From positions 1-49,239 of the forward strand of contig JAPSFM010000032.1 of NCBI GenBank assembly GCA_035063885.1: a stretch of 49,239 nt of DNA, written 5' to 3'. Made by a program: the position numbers and the translations under genes. Source of the DNA: CAADGY01 sp900696665 (GTDB taxonomy: Bacteria; Acidobacteriota; Terriglobia; Bryobacterales; Bryobacteraceae). This document shows, in pieces, positions 7,198 to 15,861 of the stretch. Numbering within the stretch: the stretch's first letter is position 1; each line of letters opens with the position of its first letter. The notes under the pieces were generated by a model. It was not told where the DNA came from. It saw nothing but the letters and a program-made list of their open reading frames with translations, and did no database searches.

Positions 7198-7821
7198 CTA
7201 AGGCCTCATTTTGTATGTTTCAAAGGTTTCCAGAATCGGGCGGATCTCGTTTTCCATCCGCGACCGGCGCGCGCGCTCGGCGCGTACGATGGCAGCCAGG
7301 GTATCGACGGAAGTTTCCACCTGGCGGTTAATGACAATGTAATCGTATTGCCTGTACTGCCTGATCTCCTCGGCTGCATCCCTCAGCCTCCGCTCAATAA
7401 CCTCTTGGGAATCTTCGGACCGGCTGCGGAGACGCTCCTCCAATTCCCGCCTGGAGGGTGCGAGGATGAATATACTCACGGCATCCGGAAGCCTGTCTTT
7501 TAATTGTCTCGCACCCTGCACGTCGATGTCGAGCACCAAGTCCTTTCCCTGAGACCGGGCTTTATCCAGGATGTTCCGGTGCGTACCGTAGTAGTTGCCG
7601 AACACCTCGGCATGTTCCAGGAATTCGTCATTGAGCAGCCGCTTCTCGAACTCCTCGCGCGAGATGTAGTGATAGTCCTTGCCTTCCAATTCGACACCCC
7701 TGGGCGGGCGGGTCGTAAAGGACACGGAAAAAACAAGCTGGGGGTCGCGCTGAAGCAGGCGCGACACCAGAGTCGATTTCCCGGAGCCGGACGGCGCGGA
7801 AATGATAAAAACGGTTGTCAT
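7198..7821 (-). CDS. gmk: guanylate kinase
   Basis: A 207-residue cytoplasmic kinase converting GMP to GDP. The P-loop SAPSGSGKST (8-17) is followed by the GMP-binding SFTTRPPRGVE segment and the tyrosines of KDYHYISREEFE, then DIDVQGARQL, the conserved nucleotide-fold strand. Length fits bacterial Gmk. Its start overlaps the yicC stop by 4 bases and rpoZ follows after 4 bases. Confidence 0.96.
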   Translation of the reverse strand: MTTVFIISAPSGSGKSTLVSRLLQRDPQLVFSVSFTTRPPRGVELEGKDYHYISREEFEKRLLNDEFLEHAEVFGNYYGTHRNILDKARSQGKDLVLDIDVQGARQLKDRLPDAVSIFILAPSRRELEERLRSRSEDSQEVIERRLRDAAEEIRQYRQYDYIVINRQVETSVDTLAAIVRAERARRSRMENEIRPILETFETYKMRP

Positions 7822-8708
7822 TCCAGATTGAGGGCCTGTTCGCGAATCTTCTCGATATCGGACTTGATCGCCACCCCGAGGTTTGTGATCTCCATGCCCG
7901 TCTCCCCGAGGCTGGTGCTCTTTGAAAGAATCGTGTTGGTTTCCCGGTTCATTTCCTGCAGCAGGAAGTCAATTTTTTTTCCCGTTTCGGTGCCTCCCTC
8001 CAGCAGTTGCTGCAACTGTCCCGAGTGGATCTTAAGACGCGCGATTTCCTCGCCGATATCGCTGCGGTCAGCCAAAATGGCCGCTTCCTGCGTCAGACGC
8101 TGCGGCTCGACGGCAGCCCCGCGCAGCAGTTCGGCAAGACGCTCCGTAAGCCGGTTCTCAAAAGCCTGAATGGCGCCCAATCGGAGCGTTTCCAGTGATT
8201 CGGCCGACGATACGATCGCCTGATTTCGTTCCAGCATGAGCGAGGCGAGTTGCGCGCCCTCCCGCGCCCGGAAAGCGTTCAACTCCTCCAGCGCCTCCTC
8301 CAGCGCCGCCATCAGCGCCGCCTGGACGGCGGGACTCACCTCCGTATCCTCCGTATCGTTGAACATTCCAGGCACGCGCAGCGCGGCGTTCAGATCGGGT
8401 TCTCCGGCGATTCCATACTGCCGGGCAGCTTCGCGAAAGCCTGCTAAATAAGTGTCCAAAAGGGGGCGATTCAGTCCGGTGAATCCAGTGGAGCGCACGG
8501 GATGCCATACAACACGAATGTCCACATGCCCGCGCGCGACTTTGTGTTTCAGCGTTTCGCGCATCGCGTTTTCGAATGCGTCGAAGACCACGGGCAAATG
8601 AAAATGCAAATCGAGGCCACGATGATTCAGACTCTTTACGCTAAGTACGATCTCACCGTCTTCGGTGGTTTTTCTTACCCGGGCAAATCCCGTCATGCTG
8701 CGGATCAT
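7818..8708 (-). CDS. yicC: YicC/YloC family endoribonuclease
   Basis: A 296-residue protein of the YicC family, members of which have been shown to act as RNA-cleaving enzymes involved in small-RNA turnover. The N-terminal YicC domain opens with MIRSMTGFAR, the family signature, and VSVKSLNHRGLD follows as VxxKSxNxRxLD. The C-terminal domain ends with GKKIDFLLQEMNRETNTILSKS, also diagnostic. Full length. It overlaps msbA upstream and gmk downstream by 4 bases each; yicC-gmk adjacency is common among bacteria. Confidence 0.93.
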   Translation of the reverse strand: MIRSMTGFARVRKTTEDGEIVLSVKSLNHRGLDLHFHLPVVFDAFENAMRETLKHKVARGHVDIRVVWHPVRSTGFTGLNRPLLDTYLAGFREAARQYGIAGEPDLNAALRVPGMFNDTEDTEVSPAVQAALMAALEEALEELNAFRAREGAQLASLMLERNQAIVSSAESLETLRLGAIQAFENRLTERLAELLRGAAVEPQRLTQEAAILADRSDIGEEIARLKIHSGQLQQLLEGGTETGKKIDFLLQEMNRETNTILSKSTSLGETGMEITNLGVAIKSDIEKIREQALNLE

Positions 8709-10534
8709 GGGTTCACCATCGGATCGGCTTCCAGGAACTGAAGCTCATGCAGGCGCTGGTAGATGCCGCCTCCGCTCACCAGTTCGTCGTGTGAGCCAGT
8801 CTCGGAGATCCGGCCTCCATCGAGAACCACAATCTTGTCGGCCCGCCGGATTGTGGAAAGACGGTGCGCAATGACGATGACCGTGCGATCTTTCATCAGG
8901 TTCGACAAAGCCTTTTGCACGAGAATTTCCGACTCCGTATCGAGGTGGGAAGTCGCTTCATCGAGAATCAGGATAGGGGCGTTCTTGAGCAGCGCGCGCG
9001 CGATGGCAATTCGCTGGCGCTGGCCCCCACTGAGCTTCAACCCGCGTTCACCAATCCAGGATTCGTAGCCTTCCGGCAGCCGCAAAATGAACTCCTCGGC
9101 AAGGGCGTTGCGGGCCGCTTCTTCCACCTCAGCCCGGCTTGCCCCAGGTCTGCCATAGCGAATGTTGCCGGCCACCGTATCGTTAAACAAGAACGTGTCC
9201 TGCGCGACAATGCCGATCTGCTCCCGCAGCGATTTGAGTGTAAGGTCGCGCACGTCGATACCATCGATGCGGACGGCCCCCGAGGTGACATCGTAGAAGC
9301 GTGGAAGAAGATTTGCAAGAGTCGTCTTCCCCGCGCCGCTAGGCCCGACCAGTGCCACCACCTCGCCCGCCTTGACATCGAGGTGGACCTTTTTCAAAAG
9401 AAATCCGTTCGGCGAATTCGGGTACCGGAAGCTGATGTCCTCAAACACTACGCTGTCGCTGAAGCGCTTCAAAATCCGGGCGTCCTTCCGCTCCTGCACG
9501 GCGGCGGGACGGTCGAGGTACTCGAAAACTTTCTGCGAGGCGCCGAGAGCCTGCTGGAAGATATTGTGGATACCCGTCAAACGCTTTACAGGCTCGTACA
9601 GCATGAGGAGCGCGATGACGAAGCTGGTGAATTCCCCCGTCGTCATATCTCCGCTTTTGATCTGCGTCCGGGCGTAGGTGAGCAAGCCAACGATGGTGAC
9701 GGCGCCGAAAAATTCGATGAGCGGAGAGGCGATGGCTTGCTGCGCCACGTAACGCAGATTGCTGGACCGGAACTTCTTTGCGGCGGCGCGGAACCGGCTG
9801 GACTCCTCGGCTTCGGCCCCGAACGACTTCACCACCTGGTGCCCGCTGAGAGTCTCCTGCAGAATCTGGTTGAGTTCGGCCGCGTCGTCCTGCGCGCGCC
9901 GGGTAGTCCGCCTCAAGCGGCGTCCGAGGCGGAGCGTTGGAACCAGCACGAATGGCAAAACCGTGAGACTGGCCACCGCCAGGCGCCAATCGCGCTGAAG
10001 CACGACGATGGTGAGAAAGGCGGCCGAAAAGCTTTGCCTCAGCCAGTCCGCCAGAATATGTGAAGTCGCTACCTGAATCTTCTCGATGTCGTTCATGATA
10101 GACGACATCAGACGCCCGGTGGAATGCGATTCGAAAAACTGCGCATCCTGCCGAAGAACGCTGTCGAACACGCGTTGCCGCAAGTCGGTTACCGCCGAGA
10201 ACCCCACGTAGTTGACGAGATAGTTGCCCGCGTAATCGCACAGGCCCTTCATCAGAAACGTGGCGAGAATTCCGAAAGCCACTGTGCTCCAGACATTGTG
10301 GAACGACGGCGGAGCGAGTTGATGCAGATAGATCTGCTTATGTAGAAGCGGAACAGTGAACAGCAGCACCGGGGCGTCAACCGAGGATGGATCGAGGACC
10401 CGGTCGAAGATCGGACCGATCAGCAGCGCCGTCAACGCCTGCATCGCGCCTACTGCGGCCATCAACAGCACCGCCGCCAAAAGCGCCGGAATGTAGGGTT
10501 TCACGTACCGGAGGATGCGCAGCAATTGCTTCAT
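8705..10534 (-). CDS. MsbA-like ABC exporter (fused permease and ATPase)
   Basis: A 609-residue half-transporter of the inner membrane. Residues 1-325 hold six transmembrane segments of the type I exporter fold, and the ATPase domain follows: Walker A GPSGAGKTT (397-405), signature LSGGQ (501-505), Walker B LILDE (522-526) and H-loop His557. The order beside a GT9 heptosyltransferase-type gene suggests flipping of lipid A or a related lipid-linked saccharide, as for MsbA. Multidrug export cannot be excluded from sequence. It overlaps its neighbours on both sides by 4 bases, in the core operon. Confidence 0.85.
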   Translation of the reverse strand: MKQLLRILRYVKPYIPALLAAVLLMAAVGAMQALTALLIGPIFDRVLDPSSVDAPVLLFTVPLLHKQIYLHQLAPPSFHNVWSTVAFGILATFLMKGLCDYAGNYLVNYVGFSAVTDLRQRVFDSVLRQDAQFFESHSTGRLMSSIMNDIEKIQVATSHILADWLRQSFSAAFLTIVVLQRDWRLAVASLTVLPFVLVPTLRLGRRLRRTTRRAQDDAAELNQILQETLSGHQVVKSFGAEAEESSRFRAAAKKFRSSNLRYVAQQAIASPLIEFFGAVTIVGLLTYARTQIKSGDMTTGEFTSFVIALLMLYEPVKRLTGIHNIFQQALGASQKVFEYLDRPAAVQERKDARILKRFSDSVVFEDISFRYPNSPNGFLLKKVHLDVKAGEVVALVGPSGAGKTTLANLLPRFYDVTSGAVRIDGIDVRDLTLKSLREQIGIVAQDTFLFNDTVAGNIRYGRPGASRAEVEEAARNALAEEFILRLPEGYESWIGERGLKLSGGQRQRIAIARALLKNAPILILDEATSHLDTESEILVQKALSNLMKDRTVIVIAHRLSTIRRADKIVVLDGGRISETGSHDELVSGGGIYQRLHELQFLEADPMVNP

Positions 10535-11454
10535 ACGCTCACCCGCAACCTCTGCAACGCCTGAACCACTTCCCCGGAAGTGATATATTCAATCGGCTGC
10601 CGGACCAGCGTTTCGGAAGCCGCCCGCCAGGGACCCCATATCGTAGCATCGGAAGGCCCAAAGAGCACAACCAGCGGAATGGAAAAAGCAGCAGCCATGT
10701 GTGCAGGCCCGCTATCGTTACCGAGGAACAGGGAAGCGCCGGCAATGAGAGTCTTCGTTACGGATAGCGAAGCCGCCACGGTGCGATAAGCCGAAAACGC
10801 GGCCAGATCGTCGCCGGGAGTGCCGATGAACACCGGTTCCAAGTTCCACTCCGAGTTGACCCATCGCGCCACCTCCAGAAAGCGATTCGCCGGCCAGGTC
10901 TTTTGCGGCGTTGAAGCGAAGGGATGCAGTACGGCGTATGGCGTGCCGCCTTCGGCTCTTTCACCGGCGAACAAAAACGATTTTGGGATCTCCCGTTGCG
11001 GCACGCCGAGATAAAACATAGCAGAAGCCAGATGTTCGGCGGTGTGAACTTTTCGTGTGACTCCGAGAATCTCCTGCGTGGTGGGAATTCCCACACTATA
11101 CAGACAGGCGCCGCGGAAGTGGCGGAATCCCGCACGGATGCGCGCGTTCGATGCCAGGGTCAACGCCAAGCTCCGCGTTCCTCCGTGAAGGTTCACGCTG
11201 AGGAAGGGGCTCCAGGCTGCCACATCGGCGGTGCAGGGACGGAGAATGCAAGATACATCCGGGTTGCCTTCGAACACTGCGGCGAAACGCTCTTCCACCA
11301 CAATACCGGTTTCGAGGTCCGCTCGTGCTTCTTTCAGCAGGCGTATCGCTGGGGTGGTGAGGACACAATCCCCCAAAGAACGTAAGCGTATGATAGCCAC
11401 CCGGGCGCCTGGAGGCACCCGGTCCAGAACGGTTCCGGTACGTGACGAAGTCAC
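10531..11454 (-). CDS. glycosyltransferase family 9 (heptosyltransferase-type)
   Basis: A 307-residue GT-B enzyme of the family that adds heptose to lipopolysaccharide core. The N-terminal motif RLRSLGDCVLTTPAI matches the RxxxxGDxxLxTPxL pattern. The C-terminal FLGNDSGPAHMAAA and VVLFGPSDATIWGPW match the GNDSGPxH and FGPTxPxxxxP nucleotide-sugar-binding segments. It starts with GTG at 11452-11454, and this GTG overlaps the TGA of the upstream Trm112-like gene. It is followed by an MsbA-like exporter, so surface glycolipid assembly is the likely role. The sugar transferred is not certain. Confidence 0.85.
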   Translation of the reverse strand: MTSSRTGTVLDRVPPGARVAIIRLRSLGDCVLTTPAIRLLKEARADLETGIVVEERFAAVFEGNPDVSCILRPCTADVAAWSPFLSVNLHGGTRSLALTLASNARIRAGFRHFRGACLYSVGIPTTQEILGVTRKVHTAEHLASAMFYLGVPQREIPKSFLFAGERAEGGTPYAVLHPFASTPQKTWPANRFLEVARWVNSEWNLEPVFIGTPGDDLAAFSAYRTVAASLSVTKTLIAGASLFLGNDSGPAHMAAAFSIPLVVLFGPSDATIWGPWRAASETLVRQPIEYITSGEVVQALQRLRVSV

Positions 11455-11621
11455 TCTTCGATTGAGGCCTCGTCAATCAGCATGACGGGAATATCGTCGC
11501 GAATGGGATAAACCCGTTTGCATTGCACGCACTTCAGGCCGCGCTCATTTTCGAGAAGCACGACATCGGCTCTGCACAACGGGCAAACCAGTATCTCTAG
11601 TAAATCCTTGCTGATCGCCAT
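11451..11621 (-). CDS. Trm112-like zinc-ribbon protein (YcaR family)
   Basis: A 56-residue protein starting MAISKDLLEILVCPLC. Two CxxC pairs (VCPLC and KCVQC) form a zinc ribbon, and VYPIRDDIPVMLIDEA is the conserved end of bacterial Trm112/YcaR proteins. Bacterial members commonly sit beside lipopolysaccharide genes; their role is thought to be helping methyltransferases or other partners, and is unclear here. It ends inside the start codon of the GT9 gene (GTGA overlap), so it heads the tightly linked operon. The aldolase gene lies 37 bases upstream on the same strand. Confidence 0.9.
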   Translation of the reverse strand: MAISKDLLEILVCPLCRADVVLLENERGLKCVQCKRVYPIRDDIPVMLIDEASIEE

Positions 11622-11658
11622 AAACGGCACCAGTTTAACAAAAGCCAGACGGCCGCAC

Positions 11659-12330
11659 TTACGCCGCCGCCGCGGCCTTCATCTCCGATCTTGTCCTGGC
11701 AATGACTTCGAGGTACTTCCTGGCCCTCTCCTCGAACACATCGAATTTGCCTTCTGCAATGGTCTTTGCGTCCACCAGTTCTCCGCCGACCGCCACGGCA
11801 CACGCGCCGGCCTTCAGGAACTCGCCGGCGGTTTCCAGGTTCACGCCGCCCGTTGGAATCATCTCGATGTGCGGAAAGGGCGCCTTGAGTGCTTTGATGT
11901 ACTTGGGGCCGCCGACGTTCCCGCACGGAAAAATTTTCACAATATCCGCGCCGGCGTCCCATGCCGTCATGACCTCGGTGGGCGTGAGCGCCCCCGGGCA
12001 AATTACCTTGGAATAGCGCTTTGCCATCTCTATAGTGGAGACACGCAGCGCCGGGGTAACGAAAAATTCCGCACCGGCGAGCATGCAGACGCGTGCGGTT
12101 TCCGGGTCGAGCACTGTGCCGGCCCCGAGCACGATCTTATCGCCGAACTGGTCCGCCACCTTTTCGAGCGCTTTGATCGCGCCGGGGACAGTCATGGTAA
12201 TCTCAGCGGCGCGTATCCCGCCACGGTAGATCGCTTCGATCGACCGGATGGCGCTCTCAGCGCTGTTGGTTCGCACCACAGGCACGATACCGACGTCCCT
12301 GATAAAGGAGAGTACAGTCTCTTTCTTCAT
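11659..12330 (-). CDS. KDPG/KDPGal-type aldolase (2-keto-3-deoxy-6-phosphogluconate aldolase family)
   Basis: A 223-residue class I aldolase. Arg20 (VVR), Glu43 (AEITM) and the Schiff-base Lys132 (DIVKIFPCG) are in the expected places, with LGAGTVLDP (68-76) and PTGGVNLE (159-166) as the phosphate-binding loops. It would split a 2-keto-3-deoxy-phosphosugar acid into pyruvate and an aldehyde. The ATG at 12330 is chosen because residues before it (a TTG start at 12348) have no counterpart in the family. It lies 75 bases after a TonB receptor gene and near a galactonate dehydratase, so 2-keto-3-deoxy-6-phosphogalactonate is a likely substrate. No sugar-acid kinase is visible in the window. Confidence 0.88.
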   Translation of the reverse strand: MKKETVLSFIRDVGIVPVVRTNSAESAIRSIEAIYRGGIRAAEITMTVPGAIKALEKVADQFGDKIVLGAGTVLDPETARVCMLAGAEFFVTPALRVSTIEMAKRYSKVICPGALTPTEVMTAWDAGADIVKIFPCGNVGGPKYIKALKAPFPHIEMIPTGGVNLETAGEFLKAGACAVAVGGELVDAKTIAEGKFDVFEERARKYLEVIARTRSEMKAAAAA

Positions 12331-12405
12331 TTCTCTTGATCTTACCAAGTCTACGCCGGATCGGACCTCACCGTTTCCGGTTTCTATGGTTAGCGCAAGA
12401 GCCGG

Positions 12406-15400
12406 TCAGAACAGCAGGCGCAGCCCCAGTTGGCCGATGCGCGGGTCGCGGGCGCTCGTAACCTGCCCGAACGTTCCGCTTCCGAATGTGGTTCCTACTC
12501 CGCTCCACTGTGCATGGTTGAAGAGGTTGAAGAATTCGGCACGGAACTGCAGTAGTACTGATTCCGTCAACTCGGTCCGCTTGCTGAACGACACGTCCCA
12601 ATTGTTGATGCCTGGTCCGATGACCAGCGACCGTCCAGCGTTACCGAACGTACCCTGAGTCGGCAGAGCAAACGACGACGTGCTGAACCACTGGCGTAGT
12701 TCGCGCGGCCTGTCGACCGCTGCGATCAGGTTCGGACGTTGCCCCCCGGCGCCGGTTCCTGCCCGGTCGCCACTGATTCCGATGGTAAGGGGATTGCCTG
12801 ATTGGAAGCTGGAGATACCGGAAATCTGCCAGCCATCCAGGACTTTCTTCTTCCACCCCGTTGTGGACTTCGCAAGCGGAATCTCCCAAATGTAGCTTGT
12901 GATCAGCATGTGGCGGCGGTCGAAACTCGAGAGGCCGCGATTCAACGCGTTGTCCCAGTAAATGTTGAACGGAGTGATCACGTTGTCAATCGATTTGCTC
13001 CAGGTATAGGAGGCCTGGATCGACAGGCCGCCGGCGAAACGGCGTACGCCGGAAGCTTGCAGCGAGTGGTACATAGAATCGGCTGACGTCGAATAGGATG
13101 TGATGGCGGCGAATCCCGGATATGGCCGGACCGCGTTCGGGCTGACCTGGCCCGTCGCAATGGCCAGGCTGGGCCGCGGCTGGTTGATATCCAACGTATG
13201 GATCAGGTGCGTTCCCTTCGATCCGACATATCCCACCGTGACCACTAGGTCGCCGAACAGTTGCCGCTGCAAGTCCAACGACCATTTCTGCATATACGGC
13301 ACTTCCCAAGGTGACATCATGTTCGTCACGTTTGACGGAAAAATGCGCCGCGTCCCCTGAGCGGGATTGGAGAACAGCGTGTTGTAAATCGAAATGCTCT
13401 GGTTGAACGGATAGTTGTTGCGCGAACTCGAGACAAACTGCGACCACCGGTCGTGGAAGATTCCATATCCGCCGCGCACTACCGTCATCTGGTCCTGCGT
13501 CAGCGCGTAAGAGAAGCCCACTCGCGGGGCGAAAGTTTTGTAACGGGTATTGGTGACCGCACAGCCGAACTCCGAAGTCTCACATGCCACCCGGATGCCG
13601 TTACCGAAGTTCTCGGTGCCTGGTTGAATCTCCCCGTTCGACAGCACAACCGCGGCATCCGCCCGGTCGAAGGCATTCGGATCGAAGTACGATATCAGCC
13701 CGTCCGGATCGTGCTCGGGTTGGAAAAACTCCCACCTTAATCCCGCGGTGACCGTCAGGCGGTTTGTCGCGCGGAACTGGTCCTGAAAATACAGTCCAAC
13801 ACCGTTGAACTTTGCACTGCCCATCCGGTGCTGAGAAGTTTCCGAGTAGGAAAATGCCCGGCCCAACAGCAGATCGGCCAGTGCATCCCCGCTGTAAGAA
13901 CCGTTGAATGTAAAGGTTCCATTGTTGTTGATGTTGCTGGAATTCTGTGTCTTGTTTTCCCGGCTCAGCGCCCCCCCAAACTTAAAGATGTGGCGGCCCT
14001 TGATCCAGCTCATGTTATCCATGAGTTCCCAGGTATAGTGCGAGATGTTCTGGGGCCAGAGGATGCTGATTCCGGCATACGGCGCGCTCATGCTGATACC
14101 TGGAATAAAACCCGCCGAATCCGTCTCGGTGTCGAAGTACCTGGGGACGCGAAATTCGGGAACGCGGTCGCGGGCGGCGAACGGCACCGTGGAGATCGCC
14201 ATCGATCCGTGATACCAGGCCATCGTGAACTGGTTGAGCAGCGTTGGGCGGATGGTCCAGTTCATGGAGGCGTTGGCCGTGTACATAATATGGGCCTGCT
14301 CGGAAGCGGCAACACCCGGCATACTGTTGGCGGCGAAGAGACCATATGGGCTGTCCAGACGCGTACTGTCGATGTTATAGCGCCCGAAGAAAGTCATCGT
14401 CGGGCTGTAGTTGTAATCGACACGGCCCAGCCCCGACCGGTATTTCGTGCCGTCGGGCGCCGACGATGTGAAATTCAGCGCCCCTTGCTGGAATCCGGGC
14501 GTCGGCCCGGCGTAATAGCCTCGAATCAACGCGAGCGCGTTTGGATCCAGCCTGCCCACGGGAATCCGGTTGTTCGGGAACGGTTGTCCCGTCAAGGGGT
14601 CGTTGATGATGCGTCTACCCGAAAAATCCCCCGCGAGTTGCCCGGCCGTGGGAACGGTGGAAGTGCGGGTTCCGGTGGTCTGTATGATTCGCCGGTACTC
14701 GTTGGAGAGAAAGAAGAACACCTTGTCCTGCTTGATGGGACCGCCGAGCGTCCAGCCAAAATTGTTATAGCGGTTCTTGGGCTTCGCGGTTGCGAAAAAG
14801 TTTCTGGAGTCCAGTTTGTCGTTGCGGAAAAACTCGAAGACGGAGCCATGAAACTGGTTTGTGCCCGAGCGTGTGATGACATTCACCTGGGCTCCGGCAT
14901 TGCGCCCGTACTCCGCCGAATAGGCGTTGCGTTCGATGCGCACTTCGGCAATGGCATCCAGATTGACCATCGTCAGGTTGTTGCCGTTGTAAGTATCGGC
15001 GTTGCGGCCTCCGTCGAGAAGCCAGTTGTTGGAGCTTTGCTGGCCTCCGTTGAAGGAAAACGGCACACTGGTGTTCGACCCGAATCCAGGCTGTTGCGCC
15101 TGGTTCGAGGCGACTCCGGGTTGCAGCGTGATCAGTTGTGTAAAGCTGCGCGTTGTGAGCGCCAGTTCCTGCACCTGAGAGCCGTAGACCGTGGCGCCGA
15201 CGTTCGCCGACGTCGTGTCTACCTGCGCCACTCGCGCCTCTACCTCTACCGTCTCGTTCACCGAGCCCAGCGTGAGGGTGCCGTTTATGCGCAGGTTCTG
15301 CCCGGCGCTGATCGCGACGCCCTTCTGTACGGATTTCTGGAACCCTTCCCGTTCGAATTCGATGGTGTAGGTGCCGGTGGGAACCTGCAGAAGTTGATAG

Positions 15401-15594
15401 TTGCCTTCCGCGTCCGCCTTGGTTTCGCGCTGGAAGGCGGTATTCTCGCTGGTGATGCGAACTGTGGCGCCGGGAATAACGGCGCCGCTCGCGTCGTATA
15501 CGGTGCCTGCGAAGGTTCCCGTGTTAAGGGATTGTCCGAAAGCGCTAGCGGCAATGATCGCTGACAGTAACAGTAGCTGTATGGTTTGTTTCAT
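12406..15594 (-). CDS. TonB-dependent receptor with carboxypeptidase-regulatory-like domain (Oar type)
   Basis: A 1062-residue outer-membrane protein. A signal peptide covers about 1-22 (cleavage near AFGQ). A carboxypeptidase-regulatory-like (transthyretin-fold) domain follows with GTVYDASGAVIPGATV, then a plug domain with LQPGV and LLDGGRNAD, then a long beta-barrel ending in RLLF, the aromatic C-terminal signature of outer-membrane barrels. The ATG at 15594 is used because it begins the signal peptide MKQTIQLLLLSA; 18 extra codons upstream add no sensible sequence. It stands between galactonate dehydratase and the aldolase, so it may import the oligosaccharide or sugar acid they degrade. 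The ligand is inferred only from neighbours. Confidence 0.9.
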   Translation of the reverse strand: MKQTIQLLLLSAIIAASAFGQSLNTGTFAGTVYDASGAVIPGATVRITSENTAFQRETKADAEGNYQLLQVPTGTYTIEFEREGFQKSVQKGVAISAGQNLRINGTLTLGSVNETVEVEARVAQVDTTSANVGATVYGSQVQELALTTRSFTQLITLQPGVASNQAQQPGFGSNTSVPFSFNGGQQSSNNWLLDGGRNADTYNGNNLTMVNLDAIAEVRIERNAYSAEYGRNAGAQVNVITRSGTNQFHGSVFEFFRNDKLDSRNFFATAKPKNRYNNFGWTLGGPIKQDKVFFFLSNEYRRIIQTTGTRTSTVPTAGQLAGDFSGRRIINDPLTGQPFPNNRIPVGRLDPNALALIRGYYAGPTPGFQQGALNFTSSAPDGTKYRSGLGRVDYNYSPTMTFFGRYNIDSTRLDSPYGLFAANSMPGVAASEQAHIMYTANASMNWTIRPTLLNQFTMAWYHGSMAISTVPFAARDRVPEFRVPRYFDTETDSAGFIPGISMSAPYAGISILWPQNISHYTWELMDNMSWIKGRHIFKFGGALSRENKTQNSSNINNNGTFTFNGSYSGDALADLLLGRAFSYSETSQHRMGSAKFNGVGLYFQDQFRATNRLTVTAGLRWEFFQPEHDPDGLISYFDPNAFDRADAAVVLSNGEIQPGTENFGNGIRVACETSEFGCAVTNTRYKTFAPRVGFSYALTQDQMTVVRGGYGIFHDRWSQFVSSSRNNYPFNQSISIYNTLFSNPAQGTRRIFPSNVTNMMSPWEVPYMQKWSLDLQRQLFGDLVVTVGYVGSKGTHLIHTLDINQPRPSLAIATGQVSPNAVRPYPGFAAITSYSTSADSMYHSLQASGVRRFAGGLSIQASYTWSKSIDNVITPFNIYWDNALNRGLSSFDRRHMLITSYIWEIPLAKSTTGWKKKVLDGWQISGISSFQSGNPLTIGISGDRAGTGAGGQRPNLIAAVDRPRELRQWFSTSSFALPTQGTFGNAGRSLVIGPGINNWDVSFSKRTELTESVLLQFRAEFFNLFNHAQWSGVGTTFGSGTFGQVTSARDPRIGQLGLRLLF

Positions 15595-15656
15595 AAGTTT
15601 TACCCCGAAGCATTGAGACCAACCGTCCGTGCAGAACGATGGCTCCAATCGTTACC

Positions 15657-15685
15657 CAATTAACAAATCCGAGATAGAAGGTCAA
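15657..15685 (-). promoter_or_regulatory. putative sigma-70 promoter of the first TonB receptor gene
   Basis: On the minus strand, TTGACC (complement of 15680-15685) is followed by a 17-base spacer and TAATTG (complement of 15657-15662). The -35 box is near consensus and the -10 box is weak. It lies about 60 bases upstream of the start codon. Confidence 0.4.
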
Positions 15686-15691
15686 GGGACT

Positions 15692-15711
15692 CAACGGAAA
15701 CCAACGGAAAC
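15692..15711. repeat. tandem 10-bp repeat just upstream of the promoter
   Basis: CAACGGAAAC occurs twice back to back (15692-15701 and 15702-15711). The 10-base period places both copies on the same face of the helix, 6 bases upstream of the proposed -35 box, which is where an activator would bind. Confidence 0.5.
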
Positions 15712-15861
15712 CACATGAACCTGGAACTGAACGGATATTCCTCGAGCGGGACTCCCCGCGCTCACCAGCCGATTGAGCGGGGAAGCAAGCCGGCGGTATC
15801 CCGGCGTGACAATCAGTACCAACGAGGGTTGATACGCCGAGTCCGGGACAGTTTCCCGCCT

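Noticed and set aside
8864..10063. A 399-codon plus-strand open frame
   Set aside because: It lies opposite the MsbA-like exporter, whose Walker and signature motifs are all intact; the antisense frame shows only high-GC open-frame noise.
12349..12405. A terminator between the TonB receptor and the aldolase
   Set aside because: No stem of useful length is visible, so the two genes may be co-transcribed.
13828..15564. A 578-codon plus-strand open frame
   Set aside because: It is antisense to the first TonB receptor gene, has no family motif, and the receptor reading is fully supported by domains and signal peptide.
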